Source: CAWFGW01 sp963849955 (GTDB lineage Bacteria; Bacteroidota; Bacteroidia; Cytophagales; JAAEPT01). From it: a DNA stretch of 64,000 bases. Shown in pieces: positions 36,988-45,302 of the stretch. A program made the position numbers and the translations under genes. The stretch covers positions 194,877 through 258,876 of the forward strand of contig CAWKJU010000006.1 of the NCBI GenBank assembly GCA_963849955.1. The letters run 5' to 3'. A model generated the notes under the pieces. That model was not told where the DNA came from and made no database searches. It worked only from the letters and a program-made list of their open reading frames with translations. Numbering within the stretch: position 1 is the stretch's first letter; each line of letters begins with the position of its first letter.

Positions 36988-38430
36988 ATGAAATTTATGC
37001 AGCAATCACTATTGTTACTTTTTCTGATTTTATCAGCTCAATTTGCTTTCCCTCAATTTGAATACCATAAAACTTTTGGTGGTGATGCCAAAGATGTTGT
37101 TTATTCTACTTGTCCTTCCATGGAGGGGGGAGTAGTTTTGCTTGGTTTAACTTCCAGTTTTGGCAATAGTAAAGAAATGGTAGTTGTTAATGTTAATCCA
37201 GACGGCAGCGTTCTTTGGAGCAAAGCTTATGGAGGACAAAAAGCAGACATTGCTAGTAAGATTAAACCTACACCAGATGGTGGATATATTATTGTTGGCA
37301 CTACTGCTAGCTTTAAAGTAACTCGTAAAGATGTTTATTTAGTGAAGATAGCAAGTAATGGTGATGTTCAGTGGTCAAAAACGTATGGTGGCAAATACAT
37401 AGAATATGGCTTTGATGTAGAGGCTTGTTCTGATGGAGGATATATTGTAGTAGGAGAAACAAATAGCTTTGAAGCGGAAGATCATGACTTATTAACCATT
37501 AAGGTGAATGCAGTAGGTGATTTGGAATGGGGACACATTTATGGAGATCGTCATATTGAGTTTGGTCAAGCTGTGCACGAAACAGATGAAGGGTACTTAA
37601 TTGCTGGGGAAACAGATAGTTACTCACATGATACTACTGGAACTCATGATGGTGTGAATGATATTTTTTTATTGAAAATTGACTTTAATGGTGAAGTAAT
37701 TTGGTCGTACCTCTACGGGGGTGATGATGATGACTTTATCACTGATATGATTGTAGATGTAGATTATGGTGTTTTTATGTTAGGTAACACCTTAAGTTTT
37801 GGCATGGGAGGTCGTGACGGTTTAATGATTCGAACAGATAATGAGGGGTTAGTAATTCAAGCGAAGACATTAGGCAACGAAGGGGACGAGCAATTACAGA
37901 CGGTTAGCAGAGTGGGTGATAATGATGGTTATATTATTACAGGGATGACAAACAGCCATAACGATCAAATTAAAAAAGAAGACGCCTTATTAATTCGCCT
38001 AAGTCATAAAGGGAATTTCAAATGGTCAAAAACTTTTGGAGGCGAAGAAGATGACATGGGTTTAAGTGCCTTTGTGAATGCTGAAAAGCACATCATCATG
38101 GCTGGAGGAACTGAAAGTTTTAACAAGTTGACTGAACAAGATATTTATGTACTTAAATTACAAGATGAGCGAAAAATGGAAAACTGTGAGTTAAGTACTG
38201 TTCAAGTTGTTGCTGTTCCATTGAAAGAAGAAGAAATTCATGCTGATGAAGTTGGATTGCATCATAAGCCTGTTTCGCCAACCGTAACAACGGTTGAAAC
38301 GGAAGTTCGCGATATTGTACTAACAGAAACGATTTTATGTGAGTCAGATGAATTGGTGTTGGATGGTGTAAAAAAGAAAAAGAAAGAAAAAAATACTGAA
38401 ACATCATCACCAAAAGAAGAAATTGATTAA
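36988..38430 (+). CDS. Secreted seven-bladed beta-propeller protein
   Basis: The 480-residue protein has a signal peptide (ending AFPQF) and seven repeats of about 50 residues. Their shared pattern is GGYIIVGTT.SF (strand), a D-containing strand (DVYLVKIA), then GDVQWSKTYGG; the tryptophan-aspartate-glycine spacing suits a beta-propeller. The last about 100 residues are linker and a Lys-rich tail (KKKKKEKNTETSSPKEE). An ATG nine bases in is an alternative start. No catalytic residues are evident, so ligand or protein binding at the cell surface is inferred. It lies between two barrel genes in the envelope cluster. Confidence 0.8.
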   Translation: MKFMQQSLLLLFLILSAQFAFPQFEYHKTFGGDAKDVVYSTCPSMEGGVVLLGLTSSFGNSKEMVVVNVNPDGSVLWSKAYGGQKADIASKIKPTPDGGYIIVGTTASFKVTRKDVYLVKIASNGDVQWSKTYGGKYIEYGFDVEACSDGGYIVVGETNSFEAEDHDLLTIKVNAVGDLEWGHIYGDRHIEFGQAVHETDEGYLIAGETDSYSHDTTGTHDGVNDIFLLKIDFNGEVIWSYLYGGDDDDFITDMIVDVDYGVFMLGNTLSFGMGGRDGLMIRTDNEGLVIQAKTLGNEGDEQLQTVSRVGDNDGYIITGMTNSHNDQIKKEDALLIRLSHKGNFKWSKTFGGEEDDMGLSAFVNAEKHIIMAGGTESFNKLTEQDIYVLKLQDERKMENCELSTVQVVAVPLKEEEIHADEVGLHHKPVSPTVTTVETEVRDIVLTETILCESDELVLDGVKKKKKEKNTETSSPKEEID

Positions 38431-38439
38431 ATAATCTTG

Positions 38440-39582
38440 ATGCGGTTTTTATCTTTCTTATTATTCCTTGGTATTTCCCCCTTAATTTTTGGTCAACAAC
38501 ATGTTTTTTTAGATGGTCAGTTTGATTATGGCTACCTTTTTCGACAAATGGATCAAAAAGGTGAAGTATTAAAAGGTAATAGTGTAGGCAGTGAAATTAA
38601 CTTACGCTTTTCAGGAAGTTATCGCATTTTTAATCGCTTACATGTCTCCGGTGGGGTAGGACTAAACCGCCAATCGATTCAATTAAAAGATAAAAATTTT
38701 GAAACCAGAAACGAAGGGTTTGAAGTTCCTATTCGAATAAAATCGAATTACCTTAACTATTTTGTAAGCCTGAAATACTCTCACCGTCTCCATAGTGGGT
38801 TGTATGCTTATACTCAAGTAGGTTATGAAATCAATAAAATTGGTGCAGATCAGTTAACTAAAACGGACTCTTACATCGTTGGTTTTGAAGATTTAACTAT
38901 TTCAACTAATTATATTGAAGAAAACACTGCAATTACTCCTGAAATAGGTATAGAGTCTTTTTTGCGCAATGGAGGAATGATTGGGCTCGGACTCAAATAT
39001 ACTGCGATGAGTGCACCGATGATGCATGCTGATTATATGGTTACAAAAGGTCAGGATTTAGTGGCTGAAGACGGTATGAAACTTTCAGGTTCTAACATTG
39101 CCCTTACTTTTCGATACAGTTTGCTGTTATGGCATAAAGCCAAAAAAGAAAAACCAATTCGTGAAGTAAAAGACCCGGTAGAAATTGTCCCTCTTGCTGA
39201 TAGCGTGAAAACTGTAGAAGTAAAACATGGTGAAGCGAACGACCGGGATTATCAAATTACCAATAAGGTAAAGGTCCAAAACCCAACAGTACGAATAGAG
39301 GTGTGGGATCACCAGATGGAAGATGGCGATATAATATCATTGATATTAAATGACCGATGGATTATTCAAAACTATGAGCTGGTTAAAAAGAAAAAAGTGT
39401 TTTATGTCGAACTGCAGGAGGGAAGAAACAACTTTATTTTATATGCCCATAATTTAGGTAAATATGCACCTAACACTGCTTCTGTTTCTGTTGTAGATGG
39501 TGATGAAACACATACAATCATATTAGAGTCTGATTTAAAAGAAAGTGGTGCTTTAGAAATCAAATATGTTCCTAAAAAATAA
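38440..39582 (+). CDS. Outer-membrane barrel protein with C-terminal EDGDIIS domain
   Basis: From the ATG at 38440 the product is 380 residues: a signal peptide ending IFGQQ, a beta-barrel part (about residues 25-230, for example RLHVSGGVGLNRQSIQL, YAYTQVGYEINKIG and LTFRYSLLLWHK), a charged linker, and a C-terminal domain of about 95 residues. That domain (EDGDIISLILNDRWIIQN, NFILYAHNLG, PNTASVSVVDGD) recurs in the next gene's product. An in-frame TTG just before the ATG was rejected. It overlaps the next gene by 17 bases, so both are probably made together. Function is unknown. Confidence 0.75.
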   Translation: MRFLSFLLFLGISPLIFGQQHVFLDGQFDYGYLFRQMDQKGEVLKGNSVGSEINLRFSGSYRIFNRLHVSGGVGLNRQSIQLKDKNFETRNEGFEVPIRIKSNYLNYFVSLKYSHRLHSGLYAYTQVGYEINKIGADQLTKTDSYIVGFEDLTISTNYIEENTAITPEIGIESFLRNGGMIGLGLKYTAMSAPMMHADYMVTKGQDLVAEDGMKLSGSNIALTFRYSLLLWHKAKKEKPIREVKDPVEIVPLADSVKTVEVKHGEANDRDYQITNKVKVQNPTVRIEVWDHQMEDGDIISLILNDRWIIQNYELVKKKKVFYVELQEGRNNFILYAHNLGKYAPNTASVSVVDGDETHTIILESDLKESGALEIKYVPKK

Positions 39583-40399
39583 AATAATACCCAATATTGC
39601 CCTACTTTTTGTTCTGTCATTGTTCACACAATGCAACAAGAAAGATTTAGAACTTGAGGTGATTGAAACAGCCTGTAGTGAGTTTTTTATCGACAATGCT
39701 ATTTATTCGTTTAGCAAAAACAGTGATTGTGGTGATGAAAAAATTGCAATATCGTTTGATTTTGATGGAAATCAAGATTGTATTCACCTGGTGAAAATAA
39801 AACCGAAGTTTTATGATATCAATGGTAACGAGCTCACTCAGTTTGACACATCAGAACAACTGATCTCTGTTGATAATATTTTGATCTCAGGTAATACTAT
39901 TGCTTTAAGCTACTGCTTCAATTATTCGACATCCACAGATTCCACTGATTTAAACTATCTTCAGATTGATTTTCATACTGAAAATGAGCAGGGAAATGAA
40001 AGTAATGAAATAGGTATTCGAGCAAACATTCCTGGTGCACCTGTAAAACAGCCTACTTCAACTGATTTCCAAAAAGAATTTGAGGTTAAAAGTAGAACTA
40101 TTTCGCTATTCATTTTTGACGATGCAGCCGAGGACGGAGACATTATTTCAGTTAACGTAAATAATAAATGGGAGATTGAAAATAAAATGATTTTTAAAAA
40201 TGGAGAAAAAATTGAGTTGACAATACAAGAAGCAGCTACCAACTTTCTAATGTTATATGCCGTAAATCAGGGAGCTAGTGGCCCGAATACATTGGCCGGA
40301 ACCATTAACGATGGTGTTACAGAACAGCGCTTTGATTTAAATCTTAAAACAGGCGAAGTCGCCTATTTTAAGATTACATTTGATAATTCTCCCAATTAG
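39566..40399 (+). CDS. Lipoprotein sharing the C-terminal EDGDIIS domain of its neighbour
   Basis: The 277-residue product has a lipoprotein signal peptide with lipobox LFTQC (Cys about residue 23). The middle part (about 30-170) is an acidic beta-rich region with several Cys. The last about 90 residues (EDGDIISVNVNNKWEIEN, NFLMLYAVNQG, PNTLAGTINDG) match the end of the preceding protein. The start overlaps the upstream stop by 17 bases and the stop overlaps the convergent gene by 4. The two proteins may form a lipoprotein-barrel pair; this is inference from overlap and shared domain. Confidence 0.75.
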   Translation: MFLKNKIIPNIALLFVLSLFTQCNKKDLELEVIETACSEFFIDNAIYSFSKNSDCGDEKIAISFDFDGNQDCIHLVKIKPKFYDINGNELTQFDTSEQLISVDNILISGNTIALSYCFNYSTSTDSTDLNYLQIDFHTENEQGNESNEIGIRANIPGAPVKQPTSTDFQKEFEVKSRTISLFIFDDAAEDGDIISVNVNNKWEIENKMIFKNGEKIELTIQEAATNFLMLYAVNQGASGPNTLAGTINDGVTEQRFDLNLKTGEVAYFKITFDNSPN

Positions 40400-41169
40400 A
40401 AACTGAATCCTACACCTAAATCAAGTGATAGTAATGCTGTGCGCCAAGTTGTAGTTTCGGTAATAGGTGTTTTTTCAGCATCGTTAAATAACAAATCATT
40501 ATTAAGAATATTTGTTAGTCCTTGATGATATCCTAAACCAGCATACGCATTAAAACTATCACTGAAAGCATATTCGAGTCCTACACCCAGATAAATAGAT
40601 AATCCAGTTCCATTAAATAAGTTCATAGGTTTACCATTTCCGTTACGACCTCTTTGAGGATCCTGATCAAATCGGTGTTGTGCGAAATTCATAAAGTGTG
40701 CATAATCTCCCCCCACATTTCTTTCACCTGTTCTAAAGTCAATGGTGGGACCTACGGTTACAATCACTCGCATATAATCAGCCACTTCATTGCTTCTGTA
40801 GCGAAGTAAAATGGGTAAGTGCATATAATTAACATGGTATACGGATGTTCCAATATAAGAACCATCATCATTTCTTACATGGATTCTTCTATTTCCAAAC
40901 CAAAAACCTGAACTTAAAGCAAAGGATTCATTGAGGTTATAATTTGCAATTAACCGAATAGTTCGCCCTGCCAATGTTTCTAAAGTCGAAGTTTGTCCAT
41001 CAGAAGCTAAATCTCTTCTACTCGAAAGCGGCATATCGTCTTTAATCGTAGCGAATGTTCTTCCAGGCCCTATCTGGAATCCAAAGGTAAAGTCTTCCAT
41101 AGTTTGTGAGAAAGACGTAGTTGTAATTATAAATGCCGAAAGGCAAATAAGTAGTTTTCTATAGTTCAT
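40396..41169 (-). CDS. Outer-membrane beta-barrel protein (porin/PorT-like)
   Basis: The 257-residue protein has a signal peptide ending SFSQ and a barrel of alternating strands: FTFGFQIGPGRTFATIKDD, RLIANYNLNESFALSSGFWF, YMHLPILLRYRSN, LSIYLGVGLEYAFSDSFNA, ending LDLGVGFSF. The YMHLPILLRY strand is typical of the PorT-like/outer-membrane-barrel-2 type. It is transcribed with the downstream-lying small lipoprotein gene on the minus strand and is convergent to the EDGDIIS lipoprotein. T9SS PorT itself is possible but not proved. Confidence 0.78.
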   Translation of the reverse strand: MNYRKLLICLSAFIITTTSFSQTMEDFTFGFQIGPGRTFATIKDDMPLSSRRDLASDGQTSTLETLAGRTIRLIANYNLNESFALSSGFWFGNRRIHVRNDDGSYIGTSVYHVNYMHLPILLRYRSNEVADYMRVIVTVGPTIDFRTGERNVGGDYAHFMNFAQHRFDQDPQRGRNGNGKPMNLFNGTGLSIYLGVGLEYAFSDSFNAYAGLGYHQGLTNILNNDLLFNDAEKTPITETTTWRTALLSLDLGVGFSF

Positions 41170-41190
41170 TATTAAGGTATTTAAATGTGA

Positions 41191-41724
41191 TTATCTTGTT
41201 CTTAGATTAAGAGGCTCAGTCCTATAAAAATTGCTGTTATCATGTAACCTTCCTGGATTGACATAAATGTTGCGAGCACCGTGAATATGTCCAGCATTAT
41301 TTAAATGATTATCTACATAAAGGCGAGCACTATCCGATACATTCAGAATACCTGTCGCATTCACATTTAAATTGCCATGAACAATTACTACACCCTTAAA
41401 TATTAATAAGCTATCATTAACATTCATATTTTCTTTGATGTAGACAGTGTCGTCTGCATAATACGTATCAATAATAGTTAAACCACCTTTATTTAAGTTT
41501 AAGTCATTTCCAATGTTTAAATTATCAGTGATGGTAGCACTACCATCTATATTCAAGTTGTTTTCAATATCAAAATTGACTACCACATCATGATAGTATT
41601 GGATTTCTCCATCTCCTTCATAATATTCCCAACCATTGTTACCTCTAGACTCCCATGTTTCGGGATCTTTTTTACAAGAAGAAAGTAATAGTATACCTAA
41701 AGCTAAATAAAGTAAGTTTTTCAC
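41191..41724 (-). CDS. Small lipoprotein with bactofilin-like repetitive beta-helix pattern
   Basis: The 177-residue protein has a lipoprotein signal peptide (LLLSSC, Cys about residue 17). The mature part is repetitive, with short Asn/Asp/Gly-rich rungs (NLNIDGSATITDNLNIGNDL, NLNVNATGILNVSDSA, LYVDNHLNNAGHIHG) that suggest a right-handed beta-helix. Bactofilins and polymer-forming proteins have similar rungs, but here it is a lipoprotein, so it would act outside the inner membrane. It is the first gene of the minus-strand pair; the barrel gene follows 21 bases later. Function unknown. Confidence 0.72.
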   Translation of the reverse strand: MKNLLYLALGILLLSSCKKDPETWESRGNNGWEYYEGDGEIQYYHDVVVNFDIENNLNIDGSATITDNLNIGNDLNLNKGGLTIIDTYYADDTVYIKENMNVNDSLLIFKGVVIVHGNLNVNATGILNVSDSARLYVDNHLNNAGHIHGARNIYVNPGRLHDNSNFYRTEPLNLRTR

Positions 41725-42010
41725 AAGTGTTGTATTTAATTTTTAAATGTTTCCAGCAATTTATGAAATTTTTAAACCAAAAAACTAGCCTTATATTCCT
41801 TTACTACTTATTTAAAATTAAACTTAAAAAAGTTGTGGGTGTGTGAATAGTGTTTACGAACACGTGGGATAAAGTATTCGTAAAAATATATGTCAGCATT
41901 ATTTAAAAAAGCTTATCTAAATATTTTATTCTAATTTTTTGGTCAGAGGATTTGAGGTGTTGCTATCACATATAGTGGGTGTAAATCCTCACGTCATTAA
42001 TTGTAGGATA

Positions 42011-43024
42011 TTAACCACCTATCTGTATCATACTTCGGTTTTCGTGGTTAGAAGTATTCGTGAAAAGTTCATTGGTTTCCATTCCACCTCTTGATTTAGC
42101 TTTTGAAAAAATAGTTTGAACAATAAGAGGAATGATTTTTTTCTTATTACGAAGCGGACTAAGTATATCCGTTTCTGAAGCGGAAAATAAACAGTTTTTC
42201 AATTTGCCATCCGCTGTTAGTCGAATGCGGTTACAGCTATCGCAAAAAGGTTTAGTGACTGTTCCAATAATCCCAAAATTACCTTTGAAGTCTCTAAGTT
42301 GGTAGTTTTTAGCCGTGTCGTTTGGCTTAGCCGGTATGGCAATTGGTTGCTGATCAAAATGAGTTGTTATTATTTTAATTATCTCATCATGACCAATAGT
42401 TTTGTTTTGTTCCCATTGATTGCCATCAAAAGGCATAAACTCAATAAATCGAATACTTAGCGGATTATTCTTAGCAAGGGAAACTAAGTCGATAAGTTCG
42501 TGGTCATTGACGCCTCGCATCAATACAGTGTTTAGTTTCACATGAATTCCTTTGTGAAGGGCCAACTCAATGTTGGCTTTTACCTTTTTAACAGCATCCA
42601 CTTTCGTCATTTTGTAAAACCGCTGTTCATCCAACGAGTCGATACTGATATTCAAGCTTTTTAATCCAGCGGCTACTAACGTGTCAATGTGTTGATCAAG
42701 CAGTAGGGCATTAGTTGTCATATGCAGACTAACGGGCAGCGTACTTAATTTTTGAATGATGTCGTCAAAGTCAAGCCGAACCAGTGGTTCACCACCTGTT
42801 AAGCGTATTTTATTGACACCCAATTCTGTAAAGGTTTTTGCAATGGTAAAAATCTCTTCCGCAGTCATTAACTTTTTAGAAGGCATAAACTTCATTTTCT
42901 CCGAAGGCATACAATACACACATCGGAAATTACACTTATCAGTAAGGGAAATACGGAGATAGTTATGCACACGACCAAATTGGTCAATAAGGGAAGATGA
43001 AGCGTTATGTTCGGTTGGAGACAA
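42011..43024 (-). CDS. moaA: GTP 3',8-cyclase MoaA
   Basis: MoaA is the radical-SAM enzyme that starts molybdopterin synthesis from GTP. It has the N-terminal cluster motif CNFRCVYCMP, LTGGEPLVRLDF and the second cluster Cys in FCDSCNRIRLTADGKLKNCL, and ends in Gly-Gly (SMIQIGG). The ATG-initiated frame from 43246 would overlap tatA and run through the tatA terminator (43091-43140), and its 74 extra residues are unconserved. A TTG at 43024 gives 337 residues, the usual length, so it was chosen; the exact start remains uncertain. It lies at the end of the molybdenum cluster. Confidence 0.9.
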   Translation of the reverse strand: MSPTEHNASSSLIDQFGRVHNYLRISLTDKCNFRCVYCMPSEKMKFMPSKKLMTAEEIFTIAKTFTELGVNKIRLTGGEPLVRLDFDDIIQKLSTLPVSLHMTTNALLLDQHIDTLVAAGLKSLNISIDSLDEQRFYKMTKVDAVKKVKANIELALHKGIHVKLNTVLMRGVNDHELIDLVSLAKNNPLSIRFIEFMPFDGNQWEQNKTIGHDEIIKIITTHFDQQPIAIPAKPNDTAKNYQLRDFKGNFGIIGTVTKPFCDSCNRIRLTADGKLKNCLFSASETDILSPLRNKKKIIPLIVQTIFSKAKSRGGMETNELFTNTSNHENRSMIQIGG

Positions 43025-43090
43025 CGGTGTAAAGGTAGTTGCTAAGCAATGGAATGTGAAATTAAATGAAAAGGAATTTTTAAAAGGGTT

Positions 43091-43140
43091 AAAAAAAGGT
43101 ATATCAACTAAATTAAAAAAAAATAGGTTGATATACCTTT
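43091..43140 (-). terminator. Terminator after tatA
   Basis: A perfect 14-base stem (43095-43108 with 43127-43140) followed on the minus strand by seven T. It lies between tatA and moaA, so moaA needs its own promoter or read-through. It also argues against the long moaA frame. Confidence 0.88.
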
Positions 43141-43148
43141 CTGTTAAA

Positions 43149-43352
43149 TTATGCAGGTTTTTTAAACTCTCCTGGCTTTTGGTTAAGCTGATCAGTGATC
43201 TCTTTTTGTGCGTCTTTGAACTCTCGTATACCTTGACCAAGACCACGTGCTAAGTCTGGAATTTTTTTAGCTCCGAAGAGTAACACAATTACGAAGATGA
43301 TTAACACCCATTCCATGCCACCAGGCATTCCGAATAACAATACAGTATTCAT
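43149..43352 (-). CDS. tatA: Twin-arginine translocase subunit TatA/TatE
   Basis: From the ATG at 43352 the product is 67 residues: NTVLLFGMPGGMEWVLIIFV, then VLLFGAKKIPDLARGLGQGI, an amphipathic helix and a Lys-rich tail. These match TatA. The frame from 43397 adds 15 residues with no similarity. Tat exports folded proteins, including molybdenum enzymes with bound cofactor, so its place inside the molybdenum cluster makes sense. tatC is not in the window. Confidence 0.93.
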   Translation of the reverse strand: MNTVLLFGMPGGMEWVLIIFVIVLLFGAKKIPDLARGLGQGIREFKDAQKEITDQLNQKPGEFKKPA

Positions 43353-43466
43353 ATGTTTTAAATTTATTTTTCGAATATCATAATTTTCTTGGTTCATTTC
43401 CTAGAATAATACTGGATTAAATTTCTGCTGTTAATTTTTTACTAAATTTTTTCCAGCACAGACAAT

Positions 43467-44375
43467 TTAATCATGTCGCCCACCTCTAAATACCTTTGCC
43501 AAATGCTTTGCAGCGGGGAAAATTGCTTCCATGCTTTCCTTTGCTCCATTCGTAGAACCTGGTAAAGCTAATACTAATGTGTTTCCAATATTTCCAGCAA
43601 TACTTCTTGAAAGCATCGAGTAGGGTGTACGCTGTTGTCCGTAGTTGCGTATCGCTTCTTCTACTCCAGGTATTCTGCGGTCAAGTAAAGGTTCTATGGC
43701 TTCAGGGGTTACATCACGTGGTGAAAGTCCAGTTCCACCTGTGAAGATTAAAAAATCTACTTCGTTAGCATATTGTTTTACAAGGGATTGAATTTGATCA
43801 AATTCATCCGGTATAATGGTATAATGCTGAATCGTTACATCGCACGACTTCAACTTGTTACAAATTGCTAATCCTGCTTTATCTGCCTTTTTTCCTGCGG
43901 AAATGGTGTCTGAACAGACTACTACCACGGCTTTGAAAATTGCTTGCGTATCGTTTTTGAAATCGGATTTACCACCTTTTTTATTCAACAGTTTTACATT
44001 GTTAATCTCAATACCTTTGTCAATGGGTTTGAGCATGTCATACATGGTGAGGGCAATTACACTTGCTCCATGCATTGCTTCAACTTCAACGCCCGTTTTG
44101 TATATAGTACTAACAGTAATGTTGATGTAGATATTCAACCCTTCAATCGCATATTCCACAGCAGTGTACTCAATTGGTAAAGGGTGACAATCTGGAATGA
44201 TATCAGCTGTTTTCTTCACAGCAAATAGTCCAGCCGTTTTTGCCATTTCAAATACATTGCCTTTTGGTACAAGGTTGTTTTCTATAGCATGAATAGTCGC
44301 TGTTTTACTCACCGTTACCGTTGCTTGCGCTACTGCGGTGCGTAATGAATTTGATTTGTGGGTGATGTTAACCAT
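43467..44375 (-). CDS. moaCB: Bifunctional molybdenum cofactor protein MoaC-MoaB fusion
   Basis: The 302-residue fusion starts with MoaC (about residues 1-150; VNITHKSNSLRTAVAQATVT, DIIPDCHPLPI, VEVEAMHGASVIALTMYDML), which makes cyclic pyranopterin monophosphate with MoaA. It continues with a MoaB/MogA-like domain (about 155-302; AVVVVCSDTISAGKKADKAG, DFLIFTGGTGLSPRDVTPEA, IPGVEEAIRNYG, LPGSTNGAKESMEAIFP), which adenylylates molybdopterin. MoaCB fusions are known in Bacteroidota. It lies between moaE and tatA; two copies of a 21-base direct repeat lie in the spacer before it. Confidence 0.94.
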   Translation of the reverse strand: MVNITHKSNSLRTAVAQATVTVSKTATIHAIENNLVPKGNVFEMAKTAGLFAVKKTADIIPDCHPLPIEYTAVEYAIEGLNIYINITVSTIYKTGVEVEAMHGASVIALTMYDMLKPIDKGIEINNVKLLNKKGGKSDFKNDTQAIFKAVVVVCSDTISAGKKADKAGLAICNKLKSCDVTIQHYTIIPDEFDQIQSLVKQYANEVDFLIFTGGTGLSPRDVTPEAIEPLLDRRIPGVEEAIRNYGQQRTPYSMLSRSIAGNIGNTLVLALPGSTNGAKESMEAIFPAAKHLAKVFRGGRHD

Positions 44376-44388
44376 TGGAGTTTTTGAG

Positions 44389-44506
44389 TAATAGGTAATA
44401 AGTTTTAAGTTGAAAAGAAGTCGTTGTGTTGTAAGTAATAAGTTTTAAGTTGAAATCCTGTTTTTTAGCTAGAAAGGTGCTTACAACTTACTGCTTATAA
44501 CTTTTT
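44389..44506. repeat. Degenerate repeat block between moaCB and moaE
   Basis: An exact 21-base sequence occurs at 44395-44415 and again at 44435-44455, 40 bases apart. A partly inverted relative lies at about 44480-44506. The words TAATAAGT, TAAGTTG and GAGTTATAAG also occur in the other two blocks of the cluster. Confidence 0.7.
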
Positions 44507-44943
44507 CACTCCTCAGTATTCACTTTCCACTGATGTGACTCATCTTCAAAGAGTTCTTTTCCGAAAATGGGTACTTCTTTTTTGATTTGCTCGACTACGT
44601 CTCTACAGGCACTAAAGGCAGCTTTTCGGTGCCCTGAGGACACAAAAACAAAGAGGCATATTTCACCAGCTTTAACAGTTCCCAGGCTATGGTAGATATG
44701 CATACAGGTAAGGTCTTTATGTTTCGCAAAGGTAGCTTCACGAATTTCATGGACTGCTTTTAACGCCATCTCTTCTTGGGCAGTGTATTCGATCGCTGTC
44801 ACTTTTTTGCCCTCAATTTCATCAGCTCTGACTTGACCTAAGAAGATATCGTGAGCCCCAATATTGGTTTTCACTTGGTGATGGGCAATAGAAGTAGCTA
44901 TCTTTTCTGGGGTAATAGGGCCTTGTACGAATATGTTTTTCAT
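44506..44943 (-). CDS. moaE: Molybdopterin synthase catalytic subunit MoaE
   Basis: The 145-residue large subunit converts cyclic pyranopterin monophosphate to molybdopterin with sulfur from MoaD. It has IEYTAQEEMALKAVHEI, DLTCMHIYHSLGTVKAGEIC, the VSSGHRKAAFSACRDVVEQI block with the active-site Lys/His region, and VPIFGKELFEDE. Length is typical. moaD lies 116 bases upstream on the same strand; a repeat block fills that spacer. Confidence 0.95.
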   Translation of the reverse strand: MKNIFVQGPITPEKIATSIAHHQVKTNIGAHDIFLGQVRADEIEGKKVTAIEYTAQEEMALKAVHEIREATFAKHKDLTCMHIYHSLGTVKAGEICLFVFVSSGHRKAAFSACRDVVEQIKKEVPIFGKELFEDESHQWKVNTEE

Positions 44944-45059
44944 ATGTTAGTATAGAGATTGTTAGATATGAGAAGTTAGATTAATGTAGTTCGTAATTTT
45001 GCAGATATAAGAATTTAATTTTCACCTATAACTCACGACTTAATACTTATTACTTTAAC
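44944..45059. repeat. Degenerate repeat block between moaE and moaD
   Basis: Two runs of short words: about 44944-44980 (ATGTTAGTAT, TTAGATATGAGA, AAGTTAG) and about 45020-45059 (inverted AGTATTAAGT, GAGTTATA). Both match words in the block upstream of moeA (47716-47835). Confidence 0.6.
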
Positions 45060-45302
45060 TCATCCCCCCGAAAATGGAGGTAATAAAGAGATTTCAGCAT
45101 TAGCAGAAATAATTTCTTGTTGATCTACAAACTCGTTGTTTAGGGCAATTTTATATTTACTATTTTTTAGCCCATGATATTTTGCAATCAGCAATTGGTT
45201 TAATGCTTCAATAGTAAGTTGGCTATCCATACTTATTTTTTCAGTGGATTTTCCAGTTTTGTCGGTTAACATTCCGAAGTAATGTATAGCTATTTCAAAC
45301 AT
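45060..45302 (-). CDS. moaD: Molybdopterin synthase sulfur-carrier subunit MoaD
   Basis: The 80-residue ubiquitin-fold protein ends in the Gly-Gly needed for adenylation and thiocarboxylation (SLLPPFSGG). The start FEIAIHYFGMLTDKTGKS is typical. It delivers sulfur to MoaE. It overlaps the modC end by 8 bases. MoeB/ThiF, which activates the GG tail, is not in the window. Confidence 0.94.
   Translation of the reverse strand: MFEIAIHYFGMLTDKTGKSTEKISMDSQLTIEALNQLLIAKYHGLKNSKYKIALNNEFVDQQEIISANAEISLLPPFSGG

Noticed and set aside
43025..43246. N-terminal extension of moaA to an ATG at 43246
   Set aside because: It runs through the tatA terminator and coding end and has no similarity to MoaA.
44389..44506. 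CRISPR array
   Set aside because: Only two exact copies with a 19-base gap, AT-rich words in both orientations, no cas genes.
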